DNA from: Seriola aureovittata | Lineage: Eukaryota > Chordata > Actinopteri > Carangiformes > Carangidae | Length of the DNA: 64,000 nucleotides | NCBI RefSeq assembly: GCF_021018895.1 | Contig: NC_079386.1 | Coordinates: 8,847,835 to 8,911,834 of the forward strand | Direction: 5' to 3' | Shown: piece by piece, positions 13,301-28,300 of the stretch | How positions within the stretch are numbered: position 1 is the first letter of the stretch | How the letters are laid out: every line of letters starts with the position of its first letter | Translations under genes and position numbers: made by a program | The notes under the pieces: model-generated | What the model was told of the DNA's origin: nothing | Seen by the model: only the letters and a program-made list of their open reading frames with translations | Databases searched by the model: none

Positions 13301-16300
13301 AACATGAATTTACAATCATTCAGTATGCTTTTTTGCAGTTAACACACCATCTCTCTAAGTTGGCCACAGTAGTGCAATATCAAGAAGCTCCTCAACCTTC
13401 CATTTTTTAAATTTTTTTTTTTAAAGGAAATGGCTTTTCACTTTAAACACACCAAATGTCAAGTCTCTTAAAGTAAGTTTTGATGATGAAATGTGTCAAA
13501 TTCTTGATATACAAGAGTCCCAAGGAAATTATAATTTTTTGGACTGAAAGCTGATTTAGTTGATGAAAAGTCTAACCCAGGCTTGTATTTTTCTCAGTTA
13601 ATTTAAGAAGAATCTGCTCTGGCCTCTGAGCATCTTGTGGAAAATGGGGTGTCAGCCAACACTGGAATCTAAGTTGTCTCTTTTGATCTTCAAATCTCAA
13701 GTTGACAAAAAGTCAAAGAATATTTTGTGGAGCAAATTTGACTTGAGTGAATAGTTTACTTTTAAGAACTATGGGAACTGTTTACATGAAATAAGTGCAT
13801 ATAAAGTATTAGATTTCCAAAAAGATACATCAGAATCAGTCACAGAGGAAAAGCCCATGTTCTATCGACTTTGCTCATTTGATCAATCGGACTTTATGGC
13901 AAATGCTAGAATACCACACTTGAGAATAGTTTAACAGCATTAGCTATCCAAGTCCCCTTTTGGCTTTGTAAAGCAGAGATCGATAATGGTCCCTCATCCC
14001 AATAAATGAACTATAAAACATAATATCACAAAGGGAAAACACAAAGACATGAAAGATGGCATTTCATTTCATATTACAGGGAAAATATTGTGCCTGTGTT
14101 TTTAATGGGCACAGGTTGCTTTTATGTGTTAATCTCCACTGAAAGTAGACGAAACCAATGTGCAATAGAACAGACTGCAATTAACAGCCACATTAGGACA
14201 ATGCCCTGTCTTATAATCTAGATAGATCTGAGTATGATCCTGCTTTTATGGCTTATTTAGAATAATTTATCTGAACAATAAATGCATGGAAATTATCTTT
14301 ATTATTCACTATCAGACCAGTTTAATGATGTCAAACTTTAGATTACTTCTACCACCATGGAAGGAAAGACATTAGACAAGACATTTCAGCCCTGAGTTCA
14401 TCTGCAGAAATCACCTAAAGCAGCAGTATGGGAGAAGGCGTACCACTGGCTGAGTATGTTACTTTATCAAAATATGTTGAAACAGTGGGCTGCATCATTG
14501 CTCATAATAAAAATCTTTATTTTATTGTACTCTCAAAATTACTTTCCACTGCTCTTGAATAAGCACAATGAAATTGGAATTCGGTGTACTTAAGCTGCAA
14601 TAATGATTGGGCAGCTTGGCAGGGACCCATATGGTGACCTCATAGATTTTGGAGCCGTTGCAGGAACCACAGAGCGGCTGTTCCTATCTCATACAATACT
14701 GCAGAAAACACCCCTTGTTTGCATAGTTTTTCAGGCCCCACGGGTGTTCTTCAAACATAAGTTCATCTACAACGCAATTCCAATATAAACATTAACGTTG
14801 CCTGACTACAACCAACAAGGTTTTGAAGGCACTTAAATTGTAAGGACTTTTAAATTTGAAGGTCTAATCACACCACACATAAATACTACTAACACCTTTG
14901 TTCAGGGGTGTATTTTTATTCTGATAGTGGCCATGCAGTCTGGAGTGAGACCTCAGCTTAAGTGTAGACATAAATTAACTAGCTGTGTCAGTAAAACGTA
15001 GCCTTTGAAATTTTCAGAGTAGTAGTGCATTAGTCACACTAGCAGTTAAGCATTATGTTTCTCAAGGATAAACAATACTGAATATCGTTCTGTGTATAAT
15101 ATACTGTTTCATCCAACACATCTGTACTGCTAGTTGTAGGGTTGCTTCTAGGTGTTGATAGCAGCGTTCACCATATTGACCTCCGTTATGGTCACAGTAT
15201 ATTAACTGATAAACACTGATTTCATCCTTTAAATACTAGTATGATTCATTCGGATATTCTTTCTTTGTGCAGGTTTGGCTTCACATTGCCATTTTTACTT
15301 GGTTTAGTCATATACAGCCTTTTCACAGCAGACATTTGGACTCGTCACAGCGAGAAAAGAACAAGTGTAACTAATAACATTAATGATGGCCTGTTTTCCT
15401 TTTAACTGTCACAGTAAGTCATGTCAATGAGCCAGCAGGCACAATAACAGGGCCCTGGAACTGAAAGTGGAATGTAGCCATTATTGGTGTTATTAATCAC
15501 ACCTGTTTGTTTCCTGCTATGAACTGTCAAACAGCCTGAAGTCAAAAAGGTATACTGGCTAATTTGAAATCTCTGCGTTATTCTAATGAAGATGATATTT
15601 TTATGAAAGTAATTCCTAACTCCCCCTGTTGGGCTCTCATCCACCAAACCCAGTTGACACATTGTTAACACGCTTGGACAGCAATGTGGTTGGCATGGGT
15701 ATGCAATGATAGGATTCAGGCTTCCAGGAAAATACCATTAAATGCAAGACTGTGGTCTTTGCCCAGCATGCTAAATAATGACTAATTTGAAATCATAGTT
15801 ACTTGCTACAACATTTATCACAATCAACTCTGGGATCTGCTGCCGCTTACCTCATATTCCTGTGAAAACTTAAGGTTGTCATTGGCTTTCAGCCGCTCCA
15901 GATGATCTGCCAGGTCCATGATCGGGATTGGAGGGTGGCTTGCCATACCTGTCAATAAGATGGTCTGAGGGTCAGTCACCAGTCTTGTAACAAGCCATCA
16001 CCCAAGCACAAGCCAACAGTGAATCATTAGATAAGCAGAATGTGTGTTTAACAGGGGGAATGGAAGAGTGGATCTTGTTAGGCTAGGTTGTTCACTCAAA
16101 GCAGTGGCCATGCTCATAAAGAGGATATGGACACAGAAGCCAATGAGAAGTCATCGAGCACACTTGCCCCATTGGGACTCTCCCTATTGAGAGAGAAGAA
16201 AGTTATTCACACAGAAAGCTGCTGCGGTGTGTAGTTAGCATGACAGGAAGACACAGACGCAAACATCCCAAAAAACAAACAAACAAAAAACATTCAAAAT

Positions 16301-19300
16301 GTTAAGCCAGATGTTGACGTCTGCTTTGAGTGATGACATGTTTTCAAGCTGTCATTTCAAACTCCGCCTCCTGTGATGACATAGCATTACACCAGATGGA
16401 TTAGGTGGAGATGGGAATACAAGACTAGGCAGAAAAAAAGGAGAAGAAGGGAATTGAAGCTAAAAAAAAAAAAAAAAATCAAAAACAAATCATGTCAAAT
16501 GCATAATCGAGACCAACTAACTTGACAAATGGAGGTTACTGGGGTGACTGGACGCACCTGAACCTGTGGAGGAAACGGCGGTGTAATTAAGTACATTGCA
16601 GACGTCACAGAGCAATGTGATGACTATTTTTTTTCACAAACAGAAGGTAGAAATTGAAATGTGACAAGAAGTAGTTGAATGATTATGTGTACTCTAAATG
16701 GGACATTCATTAGTAACATACAAATCATCATGCTCAAAGCTTGGCTATGCCACCATGCTTATTTCATAGAAATAAGAAAGCGTACAGGGAATAAAAAGTC
16801 CTAGCAGCACAAATCAAAAGCGAACAACCATGGGATATTCATTGTCATTCCTTTTAACCCGAGGATTCTGACATGGTGTTGTACTACTTGGATTGGAGTA
16901 TAAAGTTTCATCCGCAGTTAAGTTCACTTGACTTTGAAAATGTGGAATTGACATTGTTCAATATTGGGTGGTAGTTAAGGTATACGCGTCATCAGCATCT
17001 TTAAGAGCTTAGATGTAGGGAAAAGATCAAAAGTGTGCTGTTCTACAACCAAAGATCTGTGACTTAAGAATTCAGGTGCCATTTTGACACACCAGTCGGC
17101 TGAAAGTATCCCTCTCCAACAATGAGGTGATATCATTTTGGTTGCAGACACAAGTGGGCATTAGCTAATGGAAGCTGTACCTCGTTTTCCCACCCACTCT
17201 CATGTCTCTCTGAAAGACGGCAAAGGGTGTATCTATTGCAGGCCACTACTCAAAATCCATTTCCACCACTGGGGGACAATGAAAGTACCATTTCCAACAC
17301 GCCATCGCTCAAACATCAAGCATCCTTAAGATGAAAATGTCCATTGAGGGGTAAAGAGGTGAAAGGAAGGGTAGAGAGAGTCGGGGAGAGAGGTGGTCTA
17401 ATGTAGAAGTGCTTCAGGACTTAAGAGAAAGTGGTCACGTCGTCGGAAAAAAAATGTTTGGTCCTTTTTGAGCAGTGAAATAGACAAGATACCAGCTCTC
17501 AGAAGGGCTGATGTGGGGGGGGGGGGGGGGGGGGGGGGGGGGTGATGGCTTGAGAGGCAGATGAAATAGTGGGAGGATTGTTGAGATCACTCTGAGCCAA
17601 AAGGAAAAATACCCTGTGCCAGGATGAAACAGCCAGTAATGGTCCTAACATCACTGAAGAGCTTTCATAAATATGCATAATCTTTTTTCAAAAATGAGCC
17701 TGCAGAGATAATTCATCCTCCTTTCATACTAGCTGACCTGAAAAATATGGCTTTGATATTACAACATTATTCGCAGATTCTGAACACCTGTCCCAAAGCA
17801 ATCGGTGCTAGAAGAACTCAAACGGCAGTTAAGTATGTCTCTGTTGGTCTCTCTCAGGAGCAAAGATGCATACCACCTCTTCAGGTGATGCATGAACTGT
17901 GACTCCCCAATCGTGTAACGATTACATCACTGAGCCAAGGCGTGACCACTGACCACCACTCACCTCAGCACTAAAGGTCACAGCGAGTAAACACTAGTGT
18001 TTACAACTTGTCACCACTTTTTCATGGTTATGTATTGGCTTCCTCAAAAAAAAAAAAAAAAACAACATTTTGCATTTCCCTCTCCTCCCACAACCCTGCA
18101 TCCTGGGACCTTAAGCGGCAGGATACTGTCCAAGCAGGACTGTACTATTCTGAGTAAGCATGACAAGTCCTGATGACCTGGATAACCCAGGTGCAGAGGA
18201 AGATGACAGCTGCCATGAAACTGTCAAGCTTGCATTTCTGCCTCTTCATTTTCCACTGATAGGTTTCTCTAGGGAGGACACTGTCAGTTTTGACCTGCTG
18301 TACCTTCTCTAAGCACCTATCCACTGTCTACCTGCAAACTGCCTGCCTTTATTGTGCCACTCTCACCGCAAAGATGATGCGAACTCTGTAGGTCGTTATT
18401 GTATTATGTTTCAGTGTCAGCAGTGGTTGCAAATGTGGAAACAATGAATGCTACAAAACTGATTGTATATTTCTTTTTCCTTAAAGTAAGCAATAATTAG
18501 CATTGGCGACCATTTCCAGAATGCATATTCAGTTATAAATTCACAGTGAATGACATAGCAGTTACTGGCTTCATTTCGAGTACTTACCAGGCGTTTGGAA
18601 GTTGAGACGTCGAAGCTCAACAGGGTCAGTGGGATGATGCAGTGGCATTTCCTTGCTGTTGGGGAGACTGCCTTTCCTAGCTTCAGATTCTGCTCTTTTT
18701 CTGCAGAATAAACAGTAAATTATTTTTGATGATTTATTTTTGTGTTTTGTGCACAAAACCCTTAATTCTTACTGTATAACCGCAAAGTGTGCCTTCTGGT
18801 CTTAATGAATAATGAAGGCAGAAATATAATTAGGAAGGTGACAGGAGTACATTCTTACAGTACATTAGGCTACAGGGGGTGGACTAAATAACATCATCAC
18901 TTCACAATATAATGCAATCCAATACTGTTGCCCTTAGCTCTTAACTACTACCTTTGTAAAGCCTGTATTGTTCACTTTTCAATGGTTGTGTCAGTAAGTA
19001 CTAAGGGGCTATTGTACTTTCTGTATTTGCATTATGTTGGATTCTTATTCTTTGTTCCACTCCCTTTTATTTTGTGTTTAAGTATTTTGAATGCATAGAA
19101 AGTCTTTTTCACATTTTTAATGTACAACAGTGTCACCTCAGGTGATTTGTTCATTCATACCACACTGGTTGTAGGAGGTCACTAGTAATTGCAGCATTTT
19201 ATAATGGGAAGATGATTCAGTCATTATATGGCATTGTGAATTCAGGGTTTATTGGTAGGAAAAGTCAAACCATTTGTGCTTTGATTTCCAAATAAATGCC

Positions 19301-22300
19301 GGCTGACAGCTGTCATAGAAACAGTGTCACATTGCTAATAGTAAGCAACATGTGTTTAACACATGTTCATTCTGATTCCGCACATTGCATGATTTCACGA
19401 ATGACCTCAACTCCAGTGGGCGATCAGTTTCCATATGTTTAGATATCATATGTACAGTCTGGGGAGAAAAAGAGGTTGAAAGGGAGTTAGTTTCTCTTTA
19501 ATTCTTTCTCATTCTTACCTGTCTGGTTTGCTGCTCCATTGGTCAGCAAGGAAAGAAATATCGACACAACATTAGGTGATAAGACCTTAGGCTTTAATGG
19601 AGAGTTCCAGAAACTTTCTTCAGAGTAAGTGAATGACTGACGATGTAAGAGTCAAATGATACCAATCATATCTGTTTTACTTTGTGTGCAAGATTAGTGA
19701 TGCTTCACTTCCAAGATTATACTCAATTATGCCGCCTTGGGGCTCTTTGTTTCAAATACTAGTTTCCCAGGTGCATCCAAGATTTGTACATTGTATCTCT
19801 GCTATTTCAAGCAGTTTCAGCTGATTGCTTCTTGTTCAAGCATAAAAGTCATCTCTTGACTCCTAATTGCTGTGGCGGTTTTTTTCCGGCAAATAAGCCT
19901 ACCACCGATGCATTTATTAAAATTAAGAATTCTGCATGTTTAAGATTTATGCATGTGATATTATAAATGCAAACAACATGTGGGATCATAATTTTTAGTC
20001 AAACATGTATGTTTTTACCCTTTTATTTAAAATATACCTGAACTTATTAGTCTGGTAGCAATAAACGGATGTGACTTCAATTATTCTAAGTGTAGGTGTG
20101 CAGTTTACTCAGATTTATGCTTGTCTCTGATGAAGATAGCAATTGTTATCCCCATGTCTTTTCCTAGAGCTAAGCATCACATGGTTGTTGCCCTTTGTTT
20201 GGCACAAGAGCAACATTCTGTCACATAAAAATTGATCTCGACAAGAGAAATATCTCCTGGTTATGCACTGAATGTTCCCTAACGTGGCAGTGACACTGGC
20301 TTGGTAGTCGATGTGTAAATCTGCCTGCCACAAATGGAAATACTAAAGCCCTCCGCACACACAATCTTTGTGCAGTTTTAATTCACCTTTTTTATTATCA
20401 AAACAGAGTAAGACAGAGCTAGAATAAAGTAGTATGCATAAACCTGACATTACTCTGTTTTTTTTTTTTTTTACTTCTCAGTATTTGTACTGATTATAGC
20501 TTGCGCTGACTCTTCAATTACTAATCTTGCATTCCCAAAATTACTTCTTGAGGACCACTGTGAAATTCTGCTTAGAACTGGATATTTGATTAAATGAACT
20601 TTGCCTTATATAATAGGTGAGAACTGACAAGATGGCAAAGGACAGAATGAAATCTGTGTGTAGATGTGTGCACAAGTGTGTCCTGGCAAAGCAGGAGGGC
20701 AGCATAAGGTCAGAGTCAGGATTGAGAGCCGAGTTCCCTTGTGGAATGAGTAGTATTGAAAGGGGAGGGGTTGGGGTGGCTGGGATGCTGGCCCAGGCCT
20801 CAGGGCCTCTTTAAAGCTGCACACACATGCAGTGACATGCAGCAGATAGTCAAAGCTCTGCCCTCCTACGCTTGACTGATGAGCAGTGACAGCGCAAGGT
20901 CTGGCTACCACTAGGGGGTTTCAGACAAAAAAGACTGTTTTGATTCGGTGTGAAAGCACACTACCGCAAGTGTTTTCAACTGTTTTACATGTGTGTGTGA
21001 GTGTGTATTTGTGTGTGCAGGGGGTAGATGGATGTGTCTGATTAACTTTCAGTCAACGCACATGTCTGTATGAAGGATTGTGGTAGTTGGGTAGCTGTGT
21101 GCCTGGATTTACTCATTTGAGATTTAGAGTGTGTTTGTGAGGGTCATGGATAGCCTGAAGATCAATGTGCCTCAGGGTTTAAGTTAAAATCTTACATTTA
21201 GTGTCTGCATTCAAATATGCTAAGTAAATTTGTGCACAGTAGCGTGTTGGTTTCATCAATGTTAAATAAATAAAGTGAATGGTCATACACGAATGTTGAG
21301 TGGCTATACATGACATGAATTTTAAATGCACATATATAAGTAATAATGTGTATATAGTGCATTTCTTGCACCGTCTCCTTGGAATGACTGTGTGCCAGTT
21401 TTGTATGTACAGTATTTATTATAAGTATTTAAGTGTTATGGTAGTTGTCCCATCTGAGGTGGATTACTGCGCATTTGTTAGACTGAAAAATCCCTTGTGT
21501 GTAGACCATCCTTTCATGTCCTTACCTCTTGTAGAGGAGGATGGCAATGACAATGCATATGATGAAGACGACTGCTAGCACAGGTCCCACCACCCAGATG
21601 AGGCCTTCTTCCTCATCGATGATTGGCTGGGGGTCAATGTCCGCTGAAACAACTGGATCAGAGTAGGGGCTGGTGGCATACATGATCTGAGCCAGGGAGA
21701 AGCAAATCAGTGATTAATATTCTGTCATGAAATCTGTGTCAAATTTTTTTTTTTCAGCCATCATATTCTACTATACGTATTCGACATCATGCTGCTCCTT
21801 TTCAAGTTGATATTATCTATCATCTGGTAATTATGAAAGACATTTTCTTGCCAGTGTATCACGTTGTGCCTTTGACATAGGCAATAACTGATCTTCACTG
21901 TAAGTTACATGAAGGAACAGTAGATCCACTCATATTTGGGATTATTCAAAGAATTACTACAAGACGTCATTTAACTTGCCCCCATTACATAGCAAATCTA
22001 ACAAGACTCTGACAAACACAGCATGACCAACAATACAAATTAAAAGCCAATTCAAAGTTTTACTGTGTAAAATCTGCTAAGCTGCAGTTTGACCAATCAG
22101 AATTATCTTCACTATCTGCTCCTATGCAGGAACCTTGATTGGACCATTTCACATTCTAAGAGAAGATAAAAAAAAATGGTCTTGTGGGAAGAAAATATAT
22201 GCTTCAGTGGGCAAATTAGAGAGATTTCCCTCCGTCTATCATTATCGTTTTTGCTCTACCTGAACTCAGGGTTAGTGGAGAGTGTGTGAGGCAGCACTAT

Positions 22301-25300
22301 AGACCCTGCAGCTCATCAAATCCATCATCTCGCCTTTAGCTGCCTAATCATGTGGCTTTCAGGTCTTCCATCCAGACGGACTCATGAACACATACACACT
22401 AGCTGCAGCAGTGGAGATAAGGTGGACGGCACGTAGGACGCAATTAAAGAGGAGCCGTGTTATCGAGGTGTTCTTGCGATCGGCTAAGGTCTTAAGGGGT
22501 TTCTCTCCCTGAGGCAGCATGGGTCAGCTGCAGCTTTAAGTTTTTAAGTCAAAGCCTCACAAGGGCTGAGAGTAACACATCTGACCAGAACCAACTCTGA
22601 CCCTCTGCAAAGATGTAGTGGATTTAACCCTCTGTGCCTATTAACATGTATAGTTGTTAGCACAAAGAACATGATATCACTATCAAGGGATATGCCATAT
22701 GGATAAAACTGAGACATTACACGTGTGTGAGATAGAGCAGACTCACGTTTTCAGACATTTCCAGAACAGCAAGCACAAAGAAGATGTATTCCTGGCCATT
22801 CTGGAGTTGCTTATTTTCAAAGTCCCCGTAGATCTTGCCATCTCCCAAGGTGAAGTCTTTAGGCAGGACTTTGTAGTAGGCAGCAATATAGGCTTTGGGT
22901 TCTGCCTGCCTGCGGAACCGAAGGCCTCTGCTAGTTCGGTTTATCTCCTTCAGCAACTACAGTGAGGAGTAAGAAGCAGATAGTTGATAACGGATAGGGA
23001 CACATTCCAGCACACACATGAAAACACATCTACACCAACCAGATCTGTCTATGTAGATTTTTTTTTCTTCTGATTGCTGAGCTGAAAATGCTGATTGCAA
23101 AAAGCAGAACATTACAGAAAAGATCAATGACTTATTTCATCTGTTTTTAGACTACAAAAGACTGTTAGATTAAAAGATTGTTTGGCTTTCCAGCATATAA
23201 AACAGCAGAGGATTATCCAACAGCTTCAAACAGTTAAAAAGACTGAATTCATTTAAAACTTTCACAGCTCAATTATTTTTTCTTGTTGATACAATCAAAA
23301 AATATTTTTGCTTAAACATGCAGACAAATATAATTTGGGGATCATTTTTGTTTGGATTTGATTATTAGTGTACAAATGTGCATTTTTCTGATTCATTGTT
23401 TAGTAAATATGAAGGAAAGATGTGCACAGTGAGGATAAATCAAATATCATGTCAATAAATTTGGTTACCAACTTATATACAAGCTATATCTTCAAAATTA
23501 AAATACCACGATGTTAGTGACAGATGTTACTCAAAAAATTAAACACTCAAATGCGAGTCTTCAAAGAAAATTATGACATATCACACCACTGTTGTAATTA
23601 ATGTTCAAGCTCAAAATAACACTGTTGCTCCCCCAACCAAAACAACAATAATAATACTTATAGGCTGAAAGAAACACATTAAGTGTGTCCTTCATACAAG
23701 TCGGTATCATCCGTCTTTAAACTTCCAGTACAAAGTGTGGATCATAATTATGCTAATCAAGCCTGGCTAGTTGTTTGGGCATCTGATTACCTATCTCTGA
23801 CTTGTGTGCACGAATGAGTGTGTGTAAATGCATGTGCGCGCTGCATGCGCCTGTCATTCACATCAGAGTGTGTGCGTTCTTGTGTGTGCTCTGTTTTGGC
23901 TGCTGGGCTGTTGGTGCTGCCCGATAATGTCTTCAATCATCTCTCCTGTCAACACAGCTAAATCTAGCTGCCCTTGGGAAAAGTTGTGAAAAGGTGAGTG
24001 CCAATATTGACAAACAAATAAATTCTGACAGAGGGGTGAATTTTGGACAATCGGTCAAGGCTCCAGACATGGGCCTGTAGGCATGAGCTGTAAACCCAAT
24101 GGCAGATGAGACATGGTGTGTTTTCTTTTAGCCTCCTAGACATGTGATATATTGTGATGTTTGTACAATAGAAATAAATACTTTAAGAATTTCAAATTGA
24201 AGTAACCTGAAGGGGAATAGCGCTTTAGAATTCTCAATTCTTTGTACATTTCTAGGAAAGAGATTGCTGCAGTGTGTAGAAACATTAGCTCACTACAACT
24301 GACACTGCATGTGAAGGAATACCTTAAATGTAATCAAAGCTTATAATACATACCGATAAAAACTTTAGTTTTCTTACGCATTTAATAATGCATGCAATGC
24401 ACAGAAGCTCCTGAATTGTCTCAACTGGCTTAATATAAAAGTTGTCAAGTGTTTTGTGCATACGCAGTAGCACTAGCTTTGCTTGCAATGAGAAGAGACG
24501 TGAAGGCCTGATGCAGCTCTTCAGGTAATTACCACAGACACAAAGAGGAGGAGGAGGAGGTGGGGATGGGGGTTGAGTTTGCAGTGCACTTGATGGCTAC
24601 TTCATGTTCTCATTTCCATATGAACAGTGCTCTCTGCAGCTATTTGCGTCAATCAGTGAGACTCATCTCCTGTTCCTCCTGCCCTCAACTGCCTCAACTA
24701 GTTTTTTTCAGTTTTGAGAAAAGAAACGCGTGATATGAGAACACAGGTATGCTGTTAAGAAGCTGGGTACAATAACTTAGTAACAGAACAATAACAGGAA
24801 TTTTACATGGTATACTTTTAGTATTCTTTCCTGCTAACCTGAGTCATCATAATCAGCTCATCCTTTAAACCTACCTCCTCCAAATTCATCTCATCGGGAT
24901 TGTCCCAGGGTTTGAAAAACTTGCCAGTGCGCTGCTTCTTCAGAGGTACTACAACAATGTAATATCCCCTGCAAAATAAAATTTACAATAATATTGACAT
25001 TAACAACAAGGTCAAATATCACTGCTATCTCTCCAAAAGACTCATATCCATCAGCTGTATTTGCAAGTCAGTTGTCACTGTTTTCTGGACAAACTCTATT
25101 TGACAGTAAGAATAAAATACAGCATTGCACAGTGCCCATACTGTCTGCTTGCATTATAGAGAGGTCTGTTTACCTAAAACCAATGAAAAAAGACATAATT
25201 GTGCCATTAGCATGTCCTGATTTTTTTATTACTCGATTAGGACCATTTTCTTCTATGTTTTCTGTGCAGTTTAAGCAGATTCAGAAGTCAGACAATACAG

Positions 25301-28300
25301 TCACCTAACTAGGCCCCCTTGTGGGTTAATTAAGAGACCTCTGTGAATGCAGAAAAGATACAGAATTAGAGGGATTTTCATCCCTTCATCAGGGTGGCAA
25401 GAGAGATAACGGCCTCTGCCAGAGTTGGGCTTCCTGGTTGGGCACTGCACTAGCTAGCGTTAGCCAGGAAGGCAGTGTGGCAGGCTAATGGGAAACTAAT
25501 TAGCTTAAGCTCTGGCATGGGAGACAGTGGGCCTAGTGCATCCAGAAAGATCAAAAAACCCAAGATGGGTTTGAAGCGTCACTCTACAATCGGATGTGCT
25601 CCTTGGCCTTCTGACAACCCTGGGCTTTGTTGAAAGGCTATAAGAGACTTTATAGGGCTTAGAGCAGTGTGCTTAAATGAGTTGGGCTGCTTCAGTGTGT
25701 AATGACTGAGGTGAAGTGGATATTACACTGAAATGTAGGGATGAATATAAATGACTCTGTAAGAATTGCTCCTGACAAGGTCAGCTATCAAGTTAACTTG
25801 TTTATTTCCATCCACAATGCATTAGTACATAATAATAATCAGTAATATGGACAATTGATGTCTTTATAAGTCAAATCATATTATGCTTTATTTTTGCGAC
25901 AAGATTTGGTTTGTTGAATTCCACAGCCTACAATATTGTTATCCTGCGTGACTTTGAATATAGTAACATAGCTAATAATAATACAAATAAATAAAAAAAT
26001 ATATACAAAAACAGTGCAATGATTTGACTGACAAAATGCAAGTGGACCTGAGTGCTTCTCAACTGATGACTCCACTCATCAATGTTTAGGGGGCAGCGCT
26101 AATTGCAGGCAATTCAAAATCAACTTTAGTTTGATTATCGGCACTCACCTTACTCTCTCAGATGTTTCCACTGATGGTAGCTCCACAGTCACCATACCGT
26201 CTGAGTTGGTCTTGCCGATCAGGTACGGTTTTGTGCGAAGGATGTCTGGGGCCGTCATGGTGGACACACGGTGCTGCAGTCCTCCAGCGCTGTTGCCACG
26301 GTTGGTCAGGAGGAAGGAGTACTGGGTCTCAGGTTGAAGACCCGTGATTAGCTTCTGCGTTAGTTTCCCATCCACCTCTACACTCTGGCCATTATCGTAG
26401 AGGATCTGTATGCAAATGAGTTGGTGTTTCATGTATACACTGATGTCCCAATTCTAAATGTTGTCTGAATATTGTTGTGTCACAGTAATGTGCACCTCAA
26501 TACATGTGCAAATGTTATATTTATCTACGATGTGCTTACAGTGAAAGGTTGAGCTGGGTTGTAGGTGTCTGGGATTTCCCAGGTCAGCCACACTGATGTC
26601 TTCATGGCAGCTTTCACGTGAAAATTTTTTGCAAACACTGCTAAAAGAAAGGGGGAGCAGGTGATTTAGACACAAAACATCCCTTTTTTTTTGTCTACAC
26701 CAATGGTCCCACACCAGTGCTTACCTGAGAATGTCTCCTTCAAAACCAGGCTGAAATCACTACTACACTGAACTCAACACTGTCTTCTTACCTTCTTACC
26801 AACACCAACTCTTAAGTTAATGACTGAGCTTTGTTTGACTGACAAGACACAAAGAGACACACATACTTACTTATGTGAGTTTCTTAAATCATGCTTATTT
26901 TATGGAGACTAAAGGTAGGGCAACATGTTAATACCAGAGTCCTCTGGTTGATTCCATACTTTTTCAACTTCTGCCATTTGAGGCTTTCTGAGGTAGCTGC
27001 TGTGGTTGGAAAGGGCTGCGCAGGCAAAGGCTGATTTTAAAAGGGGAAGGGCTAAAAAGGTTCAGGGACTGATCCTACCTTGATCCAAAGGCTGTGTCCT
27101 GAATTGGACACTTGGGCTATAGGGACCAGAGCCCTTGCTGGTGAAGGCACACATTTTAATATCATAAGTGGTATCTGCCTTAAGGCCATCCAGCATGACT
27201 GTTTCCGGGCCGGTGATGAAGAGTTCTGAGGGACTGCGGGGGCTGTTGATGTCCTTATACTGCAGAGCGTATTTCACTATTTGGCCGTTTCTCTCTGCCA
27301 GCAAAACAGGTTGCCAGCTAACCTGTATGGTGGAGGTGGTGGCACCCTCTGCTGTAATGCTCTGAGGGTAGCCACTTGGGACATCCTCATTTGTGGTGAC
27401 TTCCTTGATTGTCTCTTCACCAAATCCGACCTTGTTGCGTGCAGAAAGGCGGAAAGTGTATGAGGCTCCCTTATGGATCTCTTTGGTAGTGTAGTGGTTC
27501 TCTCGCTCAGGGAACTCAATGACTGTCAGTGGTTCCACGTCATTGCGGCCAAAACGGAGGCGATAGCCTTGTAGGGGCCCGTGGGTTAAAGCTGGGGGAT
27601 GCCACTGGAGGAGAGCGGTGCCCATGTTGGTTGTGCTGACCATTAGCCGGGGTTTTTCAGGAACTAAGCACCAATGGAGAAAGGGACAACTTGTTATGGA
27701 TGTGAATAACCATGTTTCCATCTCATCATATTTGTAAAAGGCAGGCATTTAGTATCAGTTGATCTCTGAGTGTCTTTTAATGCAGCTTAACGCTGTAAAA
27801 AGACATGAGCAAAAGAGCTGAACAGGGCTGTCCTTTTTTTCTTGCCTTTCTTTCACACTCTCTCTACATTTGCTATTACTTTAAAAGTGCTTTCAGCCGT
27901 GCCATGTCATACCAGTGGGTAAGAGTTGCACTAAACGAGACAGCAATTAGCTGCTTTCACTCTTTTCACGCTCGGTGACAAGAATATTTGCCTGGTGCTT
28001 TTTTTTCATTTGATGCAGTGTATTGCTTTACAAAGCAAAAATGCATTTTTATATGAACATATCGTATATTAGCAGAGAACCACAGGAGATTTGTCAGCAA
28101 CGTTACCTGCGCCAGTGGTGGTGATCAGTTTGGGCTTGCTGCGTGCCCCATCACCCTTTGTTGTGTAGGCTGCCACTGTGACTGAATACGTGGTCTCAGC
28201 TTGCAGCTCTGTGATGATCATTACCTGTAAAGATGCAGGACTTGAGTTGCAGGACACTCACTTTCTGATTTGCAGATATAAGCAAGCAGAAGGATACAAC

